Shown here: positions 32,290-41,252 of the stretch, piece by piece
Layout of the letters: the number at the start of each line of letters is the position of its first letter
Position numbering within the stretch: position 1 is the first letter of the stretch
Source of the DNA: an uncultured Flavobacteriaceae bacterium
Lineage (GTDB): Bacteria; Bacteroidota; Bacteroidia; Flavobacteriales; Flavobacteriaceae
Length of the DNA stretch: 64,000 nt
Direction: 5' to 3'
NCBI GenBank assembly: GCA_938029725.1
Contig: CALHGE010000016.1
Span: 20,522-84,521, forward strand
Notes under the pieces: generated by a model
Told to the model about the DNA's origin: nothing
Database searches by the model: none
The model's input: the letters and a program-made list of their open reading frames with translations, nothing else
Position numbers and translations under genes: made by a program

Positions 32290-32862
32290 TTGATGTTAAA
32301 AACGAGCTTACGATTGCATTATAAAGCACTTCGAAAAGACGTTTCGCCTCAAGTACTTTTAAATTCGAGTTTAGCTATTGCTAACAACTTACTCAAGTTG
32401 CCCATTTGGGATTTTAGCTACTATCATATATTTTTACCTATTGCCTCAAAAAATGAGGTAGATACTTCTTTTATATTATCCATCTTACAAGGAAAAGACA
32501 AGAATATAGTGCTTCCTAAAATGGAAGGATCGCAGCGCCTTGAACATATTTTACTAACCGACAATACAACCCTAAAAGTCAATTCATGGGGGGTTCCAGA
32601 ACCTTTAGAAGGCATTGAAGTGCCTGTAAAAAAAATTAATGTGGTATTTATTCCCTTACTCGCTTTTGACGAAAATGGAAACCGCGTAGGGTACGGTAAA
32701 GGCTTCTATGATATTTTTCTAAAAGAGTGTGAAAAAGATGTTATCAAAGTGGGGCTGTCTTTATTTAGCGCTGAGGTTCAAATTAGCGATGTAAATGAAA
32801 AAGATATTCCTCTAGACTATTGCGTCACGCCGAACAAAATCTACTCCTTTGCTGCAACTTGA
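32290..32862 (+). CDS. 5-formyltetrahydrofolate cyclo-ligase
   Basis: VFIPLLAFDENGNRVGYGKGFYDIFL and ALRKD N-terminal motif. Confidence 0.94.
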   Translation: MMLKTSLRLHYKALRKDVSPQVLLNSSLAIANNLLKLPIWDFSYYHIFLPIASKNEVDTSFILSILQGKDKNIVLPKMEGSQRLEHILLTDNTTLKVNSWGVPEPLEGIEVPVKKINVVFIPLLAFDENGNRVGYGKGFYDIFLKECEKDVIKVGLSLFSAEVQISDVNEKDIPLDYCVTPNKIYSFAAT

Positions 32863-33521
32863 TTTATTGCTTCCTTTGCGCGTGTTTCTTCCATTTCAGA
32901 TTCTTCCTCGTCCTTTGGAAAAGCTTTTTTATTAAACACCAATAATATACCTACTCCTGTACTAATTGCGGTATCTGCTATATTAAAAACAGGTTCGAAA
33001 AATCGGAAACTAGCACCACCAAAGTAAGGCATCCATTCGGGCCAATTGGTGTCAACCATCGGAAAATATAGCATATCTACTACCTTTCCGTAGAAAAGAC
33101 CTCCATAAGGTTGGTCTGAAAATAGCCCCGCGATTTGACCGCTACTATGGTCAAAAATAAGCCCGTAGAAAACAGAATCAATAATATTCCCTAAAGCTCC
33201 TGCGAAAATTAAGGAAACTGCAAGAATTAAAGTTTTTGGAGATTGCTTTTTTATGGTGTCGTATAACCAGTACCCGATTCCGGCGACTGCGAACAATCGA
33301 AATATTGTTAAAACGAGCTTTCCAGCCGATTCTGAAATCGGTAAAAAATCACTCAATTTAGCACCCCAGGCTGCACCTGAATTCTCTATAAAATGGATTT
33401 TAAACCAATTAAAGACCTCTGTAGATTGCCCAAGTTCGAAATGGGTTTTGATGTAAATTTTACTTATCTGGTCTATAATCAATATAACCGCGATTAGCAG
33501 CAGCGACTTCTTTAAATTCAT
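32841..33521 (-). CDS. lspA: Lipoprotein signal peptidase
   Basis: IDQISKIYIKTHF, HFIENSGAAWG, GALGNIIDSVFYGLIFDH and FNIADTAISTGV catalytic Asp motifs. Confidence 0.94.
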   Translation of the reverse strand: MNLKKSLLLIAVILIIDQISKIYIKTHFELGQSTEVFNWFKIHFIENSGAAWGAKLSDFLPISESAGKLVLTIFRLFAVAGIGYWLYDTIKKQSPKTLILAVSLIFAGALGNIIDSVFYGLIFDHSSGQIAGLFSDQPYGGLFYGKVVDMLYFPMVDTNWPEWMPYFGGASFRFFEPVFNIADTAISTGVGILLVFNKKAFPKDEEESEMEETRAKEAINQVAAKE

Positions 33522-33540
33522 TACTTCCTTATGTATCTGG

Positions 33541-33548
33541 CAAAAATA
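33541..33548 (-). promoter_or_regulatory. Bacteroidetes -7 box candidate for lspA
   Basis: TATTTTTG (TAnnTTTG) on the minus strand about 20 nt upstream of the lspA start. Confidence 0.4.
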
Positions 33549-33554
33549 AACATA

Positions 33555-34169
33555 TTATTCGATTCTCTTTAGTAGGATGTTTCCTGTAACGCTATAAAGT
33601 ATGTACTTAGTATTCCCAGCAGGAATTTGATTTTCATCCACCTTTCCATATTTACTGCTGGAAAAAATTTCAGCAGACCTGCTCTCCACTATAATATCAC
33701 CACTCTGAGTAGTAACTTCTACATTACCTTCAACAGTATTTAAATGACCAGTTCCATCATTTAAAGTGATTTTTAAATTTTCATAAACTCCAGAGGCCTT
33801 AATATTCGAGTTTGTTCCAGATATACGAACATTTTTATGCTCAGGAATTTTTATATCTAAAGCAATCGAAACTACTTTATGAGCACTTAGCTTATCATTA
33901 GGGTTTTCAAAATTGGTTCGAAAACCCGCGCTCACCAAGACTATCGAACCTTCTTCAATTACTGTAAGAACAAGGTCTTTTCTGTATTCACCATCAATTA
34001 TTGCTTCAACAAGAACCTCATCGGTATCTGCAGTTTCTAGAGTTATCTCAAAACAATTGGAAGCATCTATCTGAAAAGAAGAAACTGCACTATCTAGTAT
34101 TGATTTTGTAACCATCTTTTGGGAGGTTGCAATATTAAAAAAGAAAAAAAATGCAATACAAAATCTCAT
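33555..34169 (-). CDS. Secreted hypothetical protein (DUF4097/adhesin-like beta-repeat)
   Basis: Signal peptide, repetitive beta segments (VRISGTNSNIKASGVYENLKITLNDGTGHLNTVEGNVEVTTQSGDIIVES). Confidence 0.65.
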   Translation of the reverse strand: MRFCIAFFFFFNIATSQKMVTKSILDSAVSSFQIDASNCFEITLETADTDEVLVEAIIDGEYRKDLVLTVIEEGSIVLVSAGFRTNFENPNDKLSAHKVVSIALDIKIPEHKNVRISGTNSNIKASGVYENLKITLNDGTGHLNTVEGNVEVTTQSGDIIVESRSAEIFSSSKYGKVDENQIPAGNTKYILYSVTGNILLKRIE

Positions 34170-34318
34170 TATTTTTTTAAAATATAAATTACTCTTCTAA
34201 GGTAATACTAGTTTCTTTCTCTTTTATATCTCTTTTATATAAGAATTTAATAGTCCTATTTTTCATAAATAAAGGCCTGCAAACAAGAGCCTTACTTCTA
34301 AAGCGTATTCCTATAAAT

Positions 34319-34354
34319 AAAAAGACCTACAAGATTTTTAGATTCTTGCAGGTC
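34319..34354 (-). terminator. Intrinsic terminator of the ileS-dksA transcript
   Basis: Minus-strand GACCTGCAAGA-N9-TCTTGTAGGTC-TTTTT. Confidence 0.8.
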
Positions 34355-34379
34355 GCTATTCTGTAGTAAATAAAAATTT

Positions 34380-34763
34380 CTATTTCTGCATATTTTTCGC
34401 CTCAATACTCAAAGTTGCATGCGGTACTAGTTTTAAACGCTCCTTATTGATAAGCTTGGTAGTAACACGGCAGATTCCGTAGGTTTTGTTTTCAATACGC
34501 AATAAGGCATTTTTTAAGTCACGAATAAATTTTTCTTGGCGAATTGCCAATTGGGTGTTCGCTTCTTTACTCATCGTCTGAGAACCTTCTTCAAATGCTT
34601 TAAACGTTGGAGAAGTATCATCTGTACCATTATTACCATCGTTCATATATGAACTTTTCAATAGCTCTAAGTGGCTTTTCGCCTTTTCTATCTTTTCTTC
34701 AATTAGCGTTCTAAACTCAGCCAAATCTTTGTCGGCATATCTTACCTTTATATCTTGTGCCAT
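34380..34763 (-). CDS. TraR/DksA-family protein
   Basis: IRQEKFIRDLKNALLRIENKTYGICRVTTKLINKERLKLVPHATLSIEA; next to ileS. Confidence 0.92.
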   Translation of the reverse strand: MAQDIKVRYADKDLAEFRTLIEEKIEKAKSHLELLKSSYMNDGNNGTDDTSPTFKAFEEGSQTMSKEANTQLAIRQEKFIRDLKNALLRIENKTYGICRVTTKLINKERLKLVPHATLSIEAKNMQK

Positions 34764-34768
34764 TTTTT

Positions 34769-37700
34769 CTAGTGTTTTTCAATAAATAATTTAGTATTCA
34801 CTTCATCAAAGGAAATTTCTATACCTACATCTAGTTTTTCTTCAAAATTGAGTTCTGCAGTAAGTGTTTCGGTTTTGATATAATTCAAATTATCGGCAAC
34901 TGCTATTTCTACAAATCCGTCTTTTAATAGTTTGATGTCAATTTTATCGGTTACTTCAAACCCAGAATCTTTTCTCATGTTCTGAATTCGGTTTATTAAC
35001 TCACGAGCAATACCTTCTTTTCTTAGTGCTTCATTTATAGTAACGTCTAATGCTACCGTAATAGAACCTGAAGAAGCAACCAACCAACCTTCAATGTCTT
35101 GAGAGGTTATCTCTACATCTTGTAACTCTAATTTAACACTATTATTTTTTATTTCAATAAATATTTCGCCCTCTTGTTCGATTTTCTGGATATCTTCCTG
35201 GCCAAAATTCGCTACTTCAGCAGCGATCAACTTCATTTCCTTACCATATTTAGGCCCTAAAACCTTAAAATTTGGCTTTATCTGCTTTACCAAAATACCA
35301 GAGGCATCATCTAGTAGTTGAATTTCTTTTACGTTTACCTCCGACTTAATCAAATCTGCTACCGCTTCAATTGCATTCTTCTGCTCATCATCTGAAACAG
35401 GGATCATAATTTTCTGCAAGGGTTGACGCACTTTGATTTTTTCCTTCTGACGGATAGATAACACCAGCGAAGAAATCGTCTGTGCTTTCTGCATCTTTCC
35501 TTCCAAGTCAACATCTACCATAGCTGCATCGAAGGATGGAAAATTGGCCAAGTGCACACTTTCAAAGGTTTCTTTTTGCGTTGTTTTTGTTAAATCTTTG
35601 TACAGCCTATCCATAAAAAATGGAGCTACGGGCGCCGAAAGTTTTGCCACCGTTTCCAAACAAGTATAGAGGGTTTGGTAGGCAGATATTTTATCTTGTT
35701 GATAGTCGCCTTTCCAGAAACGTCTTCTGCACAAACGCACATACCAGTTGCTTAGATTTTCCTGAACAAATTCAGAAATAGCTCTTGTAGCTCTGGTAGG
35801 CTCGTAGTCTGCATACGCCTCATCTACCTTTTTAATGAGTGTGTGTAATTCAGAAAGTACCCAGCGGTCAATTTCAGGGCGTTCTTTTAAAGGTATATCT
35901 GCTTCCGCATATTTAAATTCATCAATATTAGCGTACAGCGCTAAGAATGAATACGTATTGTATAGTGTGCCGAAAAACTTCCGTTTCACTTCAACAATTC
36001 CATCGATATCAAACTTTAGATTATCCCAAGGGTTCGCATTTGAAATCATATACCATCTTGTGGCATCTGCCCCATGTGCATCCATTGTTTCAAAAGGGTC
36101 TGCGGCATTGCCCAAACGTTTCGACATTTTTTTACCCTCCTTGTCTAAAACTAGTCCGTTTGAAACTACGTTTTTATAGGCTACAGAATCAAAAACCATA
36201 GTCGCAATAGCATGTAGGGTATAAAACCACCCTCTGGTTTGATCAACTCCTTCTGCAATAAAATCTGCAGGAAAGGTCTCTCCTTTATCAATAAAATCTT
36301 TATTCTCAAAGGGGTAGTGCCACTGCGCATAAGGCATTGAACCACTATCAAACCAAACATCTATCAAATCACTTTCGCGCGTCATTGATTTTCCAGAAGG
36401 AGAAACCAGCGTAATTTGGTCTACAATATTTTTATGCAAATCAATTTTATCGTAGTTCTCATCAGACATGTCGCCAACAACAAAATCATCAAAGATGTCT
36501 TTTTCGAGAACTCCTGCGGTCAAAGCTTTTTCCATTTCAGCTTTTAACTCCGCCACGGAGCCAATCATAATTTCCTCTGTGCCATCTTCGGTTCTCCAGA
36601 TGGGAAGCGGAATACCCCAATAGCGTGAGCGCGATAAATTCCAATCATTCGCATTTGCTAACCAATTACCAAAACGACCTTCTCCTGTAGACTTAGGCTT
36701 CCAATTGATCGTTTGGTTCAACTTAAACATTTTGTCTTTCTCATCTGAAATCTTGATAAACCAAGAGTCTAATGGATAATATAAAATAGGCTTATCAGTA
36801 CGCCAGCAGTTTGGATAGCTGTGCACGTACTTCTCAACCTTAAACGCTTTATTTTCTTCCTTTAATCTGATGGCAATCTCAACATCAATAGAACGCTCTG
36901 GAGCTTCTCCATCTTCGTAATATTCATTCTTTACATATTTGCCCCCCCATTCTTTTAGTTCAGGTCTAAACTTTCCTTGAAGATCCACCAAAGGCACCGG
37001 GTTACCGTTTTCATCCAAAACCAATAATGGTGGAATTTCGGGTTCCGCTTGCTTGGCAACTAAAGCATCATCTGCCCCGAAAGTTGGTGCCGTATGAACG
37101 ATTCCTGTACCATCTTCAGTGGTGACAAAATCACCAGAAATAACACGAAATGCGTGCTCAGGGTTTTGATACGGCTTCGCATAATCAATAAGCTGCTCGT
37201 ATTTTATTCCCACTAAATCCTTACCAATACATTCCTTGACTATATAGTAAGGAATTTTCTTGTCTGCCGAAGTATATGTTAATAATTCGGACTTACTTTC
37301 TACTTCCTTAAACTTACCCGCAAACTGTTTAGCAACCAACTTCTTGGCTAAAACTACATTTATTGGTTTGAACGTGTATTGATTATAGGTTTCAACCAAA
37401 ACATAATCAATCTTTGAGCCAACAGTTAAAGCGGTATTTGAAGGAAGCGTCCAGGGTGTGGTCGTCCATGCTAAGAAATATACATCTCCTTCATTCTGTA
37501 AGAAATCAGGCAAAGTGCTTTCAATGGCCTTAAACTGAGCAGTTACGGTAGTATCTGTAACATCTTGGTACGTACCAGGCTGGTTTAACTCGTGTGAGCT
37601 TAGTCCAGTTCCTGCCTTTGGAGAATACGGTTGTATGGTGTATCCCTTATAAATCAATCCCTTATCATAAATCTGTTTCAACAGCCACCAGACCGTTTCC

Positions 37701-38167
37701 ATATATTTGGACTTATAGGTAACATAGGGGTCCTCCATGTCTACCCAATAACCAACCTGTTCGGTCATTTTATTCCATACATCGGTATAGCGCATAACTG
37801 CTTTTTTGCAGGCTGCGTTATATTCTTCTACCGAGATTTTCTTTCCAATATCTTCCTTGGTAATGCCAAGTTCTTTTTCAACACCAAGTTCAATTGGCAG
37901 GCCGTGAGTATCCCAACCTGCTTTTCTTTTTACTTGAAAGCCCTTCATGGTTTTATACCTCGGAAAAATATCCTTAATGGTTCTAGCCATTACATGATGA
38001 ATGCCAGGCATGCCATTTGCAGATGGCGGCCCTTCGTAAAAGACATAACTCGGTTTTGTTTCACGAGTGGAAATACTTTTTTCAAAAATTTGGTTTTCCT
38101 TCCAATAAGCTAAAATCTCTTCTGCTACTTTAGGTAAATCCAATCCTTTATATTCTGCGAACTTCAT
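34769..38167 (-). CDS. ileS: Isoleucine--tRNA ligase
   Basis: 1132 aa, FYEGPPSANGMPGIHHVMART, WDTHGLPIE, GWFYTLH and KMSKRLGN. Confidence 0.97.
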   Translation of the reverse strand: MKFAEYKGLDLPKVAEEILAYWKENQIFEKSISTRETKPSYVFYEGPPSANGMPGIHHVMARTIKDIFPRYKTMKGFQVKRKAGWDTHGLPIELGVEKELGITKEDIGKKISVEEYNAACKKAVMRYTDVWNKMTEQVGYWVDMEDPYVTYKSKYMETVWWLLKQIYDKGLIYKGYTIQPYSPKAGTGLSSHELNQPGTYQDVTDTTVTAQFKAIESTLPDFLQNEGDVYFLAWTTTPWTLPSNTALTVGSKIDYVLVETYNQYTFKPINVVLAKKLVAKQFAGKFKEVESKSELLTYTSADKKIPYYIVKECIGKDLVGIKYEQLIDYAKPYQNPEHAFRVISGDFVTTEDGTGIVHTAPTFGADDALVAKQAEPEIPPLLVLDENGNPVPLVDLQGKFRPELKEWGGKYVKNEYYEDGEAPERSIDVEIAIRLKEENKAFKVEKYVHSYPNCWRTDKPILYYPLDSWFIKISDEKDKMFKLNQTINWKPKSTGEGRFGNWLANANDWNLSRSRYWGIPLPIWRTEDGTEEIMIGSVAELKAEMEKALTAGVLEKDIFDDFVVGDMSDENYDKIDLHKNIVDQITLVSPSGKSMTRESDLIDVWFDSGSMPYAQWHYPFENKDFIDKGETFPADFIAEGVDQTRGWFYTLHAIATMVFDSVAYKNVVSNGLVLDKEGKKMSKRLGNAADPFETMDAHGADATRWYMISNANPWDNLKFDIDGIVEVKRKFFGTLYNTYSFLALYANIDEFKYAEADIPLKERPEIDRWVLSELHTLIKKVDEAYADYEPTRATRAISEFVQENLSNWYVRLCRRRFWKGDYQQDKISAYQTLYTCLETVAKLSAPVAPFFMDRLYKDLTKTTQKETFESVHLANFPSFDAAMVDVDLEGKMQKAQTISSLVLSIRQKEKIKVRQPLQKIMIPVSDDEQKNAIEAVADLIKSEVNVKEIQLLDDASGILVKQIKPNFKVLGPKYGKEMKLIAAEVANFGQEDIQKIEQEGEIFIEIKNNSVKLELQDVEITSQDIEGWLVASSGSITVALDVTINEALRKEGIARELINRIQNMRKDSGFEVTDKIDIKLLKDGFVEIAVADNLNYIKTETLTAELNFEEKLDVGIEISFDEVNTKLFIEKH

Positions 38168-38362
38168 AGGAAATGCTTCTGATACTGCGTTTTAAGGCTG
38201 CAAAATTAGCGTTTTTGATCCATATAATTGGTATACTAAGACTAAACCACAAGAAATTGAGAAAGACTTATATTTCTTGAAAGACCGTTTAAATTAATAC
38301 GTTTGTTCACTACTTTGTTAAAAAAGTTAACAAATGGCATCTAAAAAGCATATCAATCCGTA

Positions 38363-38370
38363 TATCTTTG
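38363..38370 (+). promoter_or_regulatory. Bacteroidetes -7 box candidate upstream of the repeat lipoprotein
   Basis: TATCTTTG (TAnnTTTG) 31 nt before the ATG; no convincing -33 box. Confidence 0.4.
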
Positions 38371-38401
38371 CACGTATAAACAAAACACTAAAACAAAAAA
38401 A

Positions 38402-38776
38402 ATGAAAAAAGTAATTTTAAGTTCAATTTTGATGCTTGCCCTTTCTGTATCTTTTGTATCATGTAGAGAAGCTGCTGACAAAGCAAAAGATGCTACTGAA
38501 GCTGCTGCTGACGCTGCAGGTGATGCTGCTGACGCTGCTAAAGAAGCTGGTTCTGACGCAATGGATGCTGCTGGTGATGCTGTTGACGCTACCAAAGACG
38601 CAGCAGGAAATGCTGTTGATGCTGCTGGTAACGCAGTTGACTCTGCAAAAGATGCGGCAGGAAATGCTGTTGATGCTGCAAAAGGTGCTGCAACTGACGT
38701 TAAAGATGCTGCAGGTGACGCAGTTGATTCTGCAAAAGATGCTGCAACTGACCTAAAAAATAAAGTGAAGCAATAA
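38402..38776 (+). CDS. Ala/Asp-rich amphipathic-helix repeat lipoprotein (LEA/apolipoprotein-like)
   Basis: Lipobox (SVSFVSCRE) followed by hendecad/heptad repeats DAAGNAVDAAK-GAATDVK. Confidence 0.85.
   Translation: MKKVILSSILMLALSVSFVSCREAADKAKDATEAAADAAGDAADAAKEAGSDAMDAAGDAVDATKDAAGNAVDAAGNAVDSAKDAAGNAVDAAKGAATDVKDAAGDAVDSAKDAATDLKNKVKQ
38597..38758 (+). repeat. Three tandem 54-bp (18-codon) coding repeats
   Basis: Units 38597-38650, 38651-38704 and 38705-38758: DAAGNAVDAAGNAVDSAK / DAAGNAVDAAKGAATDVK / DAAGDAVDSAKDAATDLK. Confidence 0.85.
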
Positions 38777-38797
38777 GTCTTTTAGCTCTTATAAATT

Positions 38798-38826
38798 AAA
38801 CCCTGGCCTAAGTGTCGGGGTTTTTT
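38798..38826 (+). terminator. Intrinsic terminator of the repeat lipoprotein gene
   Basis: AAACCCTG-N10-CGGGGTTTTTT. Confidence 0.75.
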
Positions 38827-38830
38827 ATGC

Positions 38831-41245
38831 TTAAAATCGATATCCTAGCCCTAGAATGAGATTGGTGCCAGGCGCCGTAATTCCTGAAGAATAGGAACGA
38901 TACCTTTGATTGCTAATGTTCTCTACGCCCAATGTAAGCTTTAAAGCATTCGAGATTGTGTACTGTGAACGAAGATTTAAGGTATGCCATGAAGGCGCAT
39001 ACGGATTGCCATTAGTATCAACGGCATAGATATAAGCTTTGCTTATTTCTGATGGCGCTAAATCTTTGAAAGCAATTTCGCCGTTATAGTTTAGGAAGGC
39101 ATCAAGCTTAAATTTTTGATTTTTCCATACGATATGAAAGTCGCCAAAAGTTGGCGAAACGTGTCTGCCGGGTGAATCTGTTCCATCGGCTTCTTCTTCA
39201 ATACCGGCGGTGATGGTTAGGTTTGAAATAATCGAAAGGTTATCGGTAAGAAAGGCTTCAAGGCCAAATTCAAACCCATAGACATAGGTCTTTGCTGCAT
39301 TTTGTATTGCCTGAACATTACTTAGTTCGCCGTTATACTCTATTTCTGACTCCCCATTAAATTGGAAATCTCTACGCACAAGGGCATCTACCAAATAGGT
39401 GTAAAATGTTGCGCCTTTTAAGACGACTTTATCTGCAAAATTCTTTCGGATACCTAATTCAGTATTGTAAGCATACTCCGGCTCTAAATCAGGATTAGGC
39501 ACGACCACCGAACCAGGCTCAGAATCAAATACTTTGCCGACGTCATCTATATTCGGAGATCGAAAACCAGTAGAACCATTCCAGGTGATCTGCAAATCTG
39601 CCTTTGGAAACCAGCTTAAGCCAATACTTCCCGTCAGTGCTCCATTATCTAGTGTGGCATTGTCAAAAGGGAATGGGAAAAACGTTTTGTCAAAAACAGC
39701 ATCTATCCAGACGTGACTGTATCTAAGCCCTGATAGTAAAGTGAAATTTGGCTTCGCCTTATACTCCGTGTTTATGTAAGCTGCTAAAGTTTGCCACGTC
39801 GCCCCATCTGGATATCTTGATGCAGCCTTCGAAACGATATTGGTTTCGATATGCTCCTCACTACCTTCTGAACCCACTTTATTGATAATATATTCGAGAC
39901 CATAGTACAATCGTAAATCACCGATACGCTTATTCTCAAAATCTATATTCATAGAAAAAGCATCTACCTTCTCTTTAGTCCTATTTCTGACAAGCTCTTG
40001 GAAATCTCTATCGTTTCTACTTTCTTCAAAATACTGGTACGCCGTTGTAATTTTCAACCCATCGTAGAATAAACCTTTCCCCTTTTTATTGATTTGTAAA
40101 TTACTCATAAACCATTTTTGTGGGCCATAAAACCATTCTGCAGAACGAAGACCTGTGCCGTCAGAATTAGGGCGTATCAAACGGTCGTATCTTGAATAAT
40201 CTGATGTTGCAGAGTAGTGAAAACCTAAATCGTAGTCCCAATTATTATTCGGTTTATATCTTATTTTTTGTAACAGATTTATTTGATTGTATCCTGTTGT
40301 GAGTTGATTTTCAGGGTTCGTATTAGAAACCAATTCATCTTGACCATTACGTCTAATCACATAATTACTTCTCAAATACGAATCTGGGCCCTTAGCTCCC
40401 ATCTTTAAATCTCTAAAACTATTATAGGATGCACTTGTTAAAAAAGCCCATTTTTTCTTTCCAAAATTAAAATCGAAATGCAAGGTGTTCTCTGAGTTTG
40501 AAGAAGCAAAGCGGTAGTTCGAATTCCCAGAGAACGAAAGGCTGTCCCCACTAGAAAATTCTGCTTTTTTAGTGTAAAAATTCATAACACCTCCTATAGC
40601 GTCACTTCCATAAATAACAGAACCTGGACCAAAAATCACTTCTGTGTTTTTAATGGAATACGGATCAATTGAAATTATATTTTGAATATTACCTCCTCTA
40701 AAAATCGCATTATTCATGCGAATTCCGTCCACAGAAAGCAAAAGTCGATTTGTAGCAAAACCTCTAATCATTGGGCTCCCCCCCCCAAGCTGACTTTTTT
40801 GAACAAAAACCTTTCCGCTGTTTTGAAGTAAATCGGCAGATGTCTGTGGATTCGTAAAGGCTATTTCGCGTGCGCCAATAGAAGCAATTTTATTAGGAAT
40901 ATCCTTTTTCTGCTGCTCCCACTTAGAAACTGACATCACCACCTCGTCTAGTTGTTCTGATTTTGACGTGAGGTATATATTTTTCTTTTGTCGTTGAATT
41001 TGCGCCTTGGTTGACTTTCGGGTCTCGTAACTAATGTGCTTGAATGTAATGCGTTCATTTCGGTCAAAAATGGATAAATCACATCGCCCATCAAAATCTG
41101 AAACGGCCGTCTTGGATTTATCCGAATTATATACAGCTACATTAAGAATAGGCTGACGCGTATCTGTATCAAGCACTGTAATTTCTTGGCCAGAAATCGC
41201 CTGAAGACCAAAAAGAAAGAGCAAGAAAAATATCCTCGTTATCAT
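38831..41245 (-). CDS. TonB-dependent receptor (heme/hemoglobin-receptor-like architecture)
   Basis: QLGGGSPMIRGFATNRLLLSVDGIRMNNAIFRGGNIQNIISIDPYSIKNTEVIFGPGSVIYGSDAIGGVMNFYT; C-terminal aromatic end; start MITRIFFLLFLFG preferred. Confidence 0.9.
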   Translation of the reverse strand: MITRIFFLLFLFGLQAISGQEITVLDTDTRQPILNVAVYNSDKSKTAVSDFDGRCDLSIFDRNERITFKHISYETRKSTKAQIQRQKKNIYLTSKSEQLDEVVMSVSKWEQQKKDIPNKIASIGAREIAFTNPQTSADLLQNSGKVFVQKSQLGGGSPMIRGFATNRLLLSVDGIRMNNAIFRGGNIQNIISIDPYSIKNTEVIFGPGSVIYGSDAIGGVMNFYTKKAEFSSGDSLSFSGNSNYRFASSNSENTLHFDFNFGKKKWAFLTSASYNSFRDLKMGAKGPDSYLRSNYVIRRNGQDELVSNTNPENQLTTGYNQINLLQKIRYKPNNNWDYDLGFHYSATSDYSRYDRLIRPNSDGTGLRSAEWFYGPQKWFMSNLQINKKGKGLFYDGLKITTAYQYFEESRNDRDFQELVRNRTKEKVDAFSMNIDFENKRIGDLRLYYGLEYIINKVGSEGSEEHIETNIVSKAASRYPDGATWQTLAAYINTEYKAKPNFTLLSGLRYSHVWIDAVFDKTFFPFPFDNATLDNGALTGSIGLSWFPKADLQITWNGSTGFRSPNIDDVGKVFDSEPGSVVVPNPDLEPEYAYNTELGIRKNFADKVVLKGATFYTYLVDALVRRDFQFNGESEIEYNGELSNVQAIQNAAKTYVYGFEFGLEAFLTDNLSIISNLTITAGIEEEADGTDSPGRHVSPTFGDFHIVWKNQKFKLDAFLNYNGEIAFKDLAPSEISKAYIYAVDTNGNPYAPSWHTLNLRSQYTISNALKLTLGVENISNQRYRSYSSGITAPGTNLILGLGYRF

Positions 41246-41252
41246 AGTCACG

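Noticed and set aside
35835-36201. Plus ORFs within ileS (35835-36179, 35947-36201, 37631-38113)
   Set aside because: Shadow ORFs antisense to ileS
36945-36953. C7 run inside ileS as a phase-variation tract
   Set aside because: Located in an essential gene, so switching is implausible; likely incidental
38353-38595. Antisense ORF (MVASTASPAASIASEPASLAASAASPAAS...)
   Set aside because: Mirror of the low-complexity Ala/Asp repeat gene on the plus strand; codon composition is a by-product
38436-38756. Leu-rich +1-frame ORF inside the repeat lipoprotein
   Set aside because: Frame kept open by GCTG repeats; the main frame has a lipobox, terminator and sensible composition
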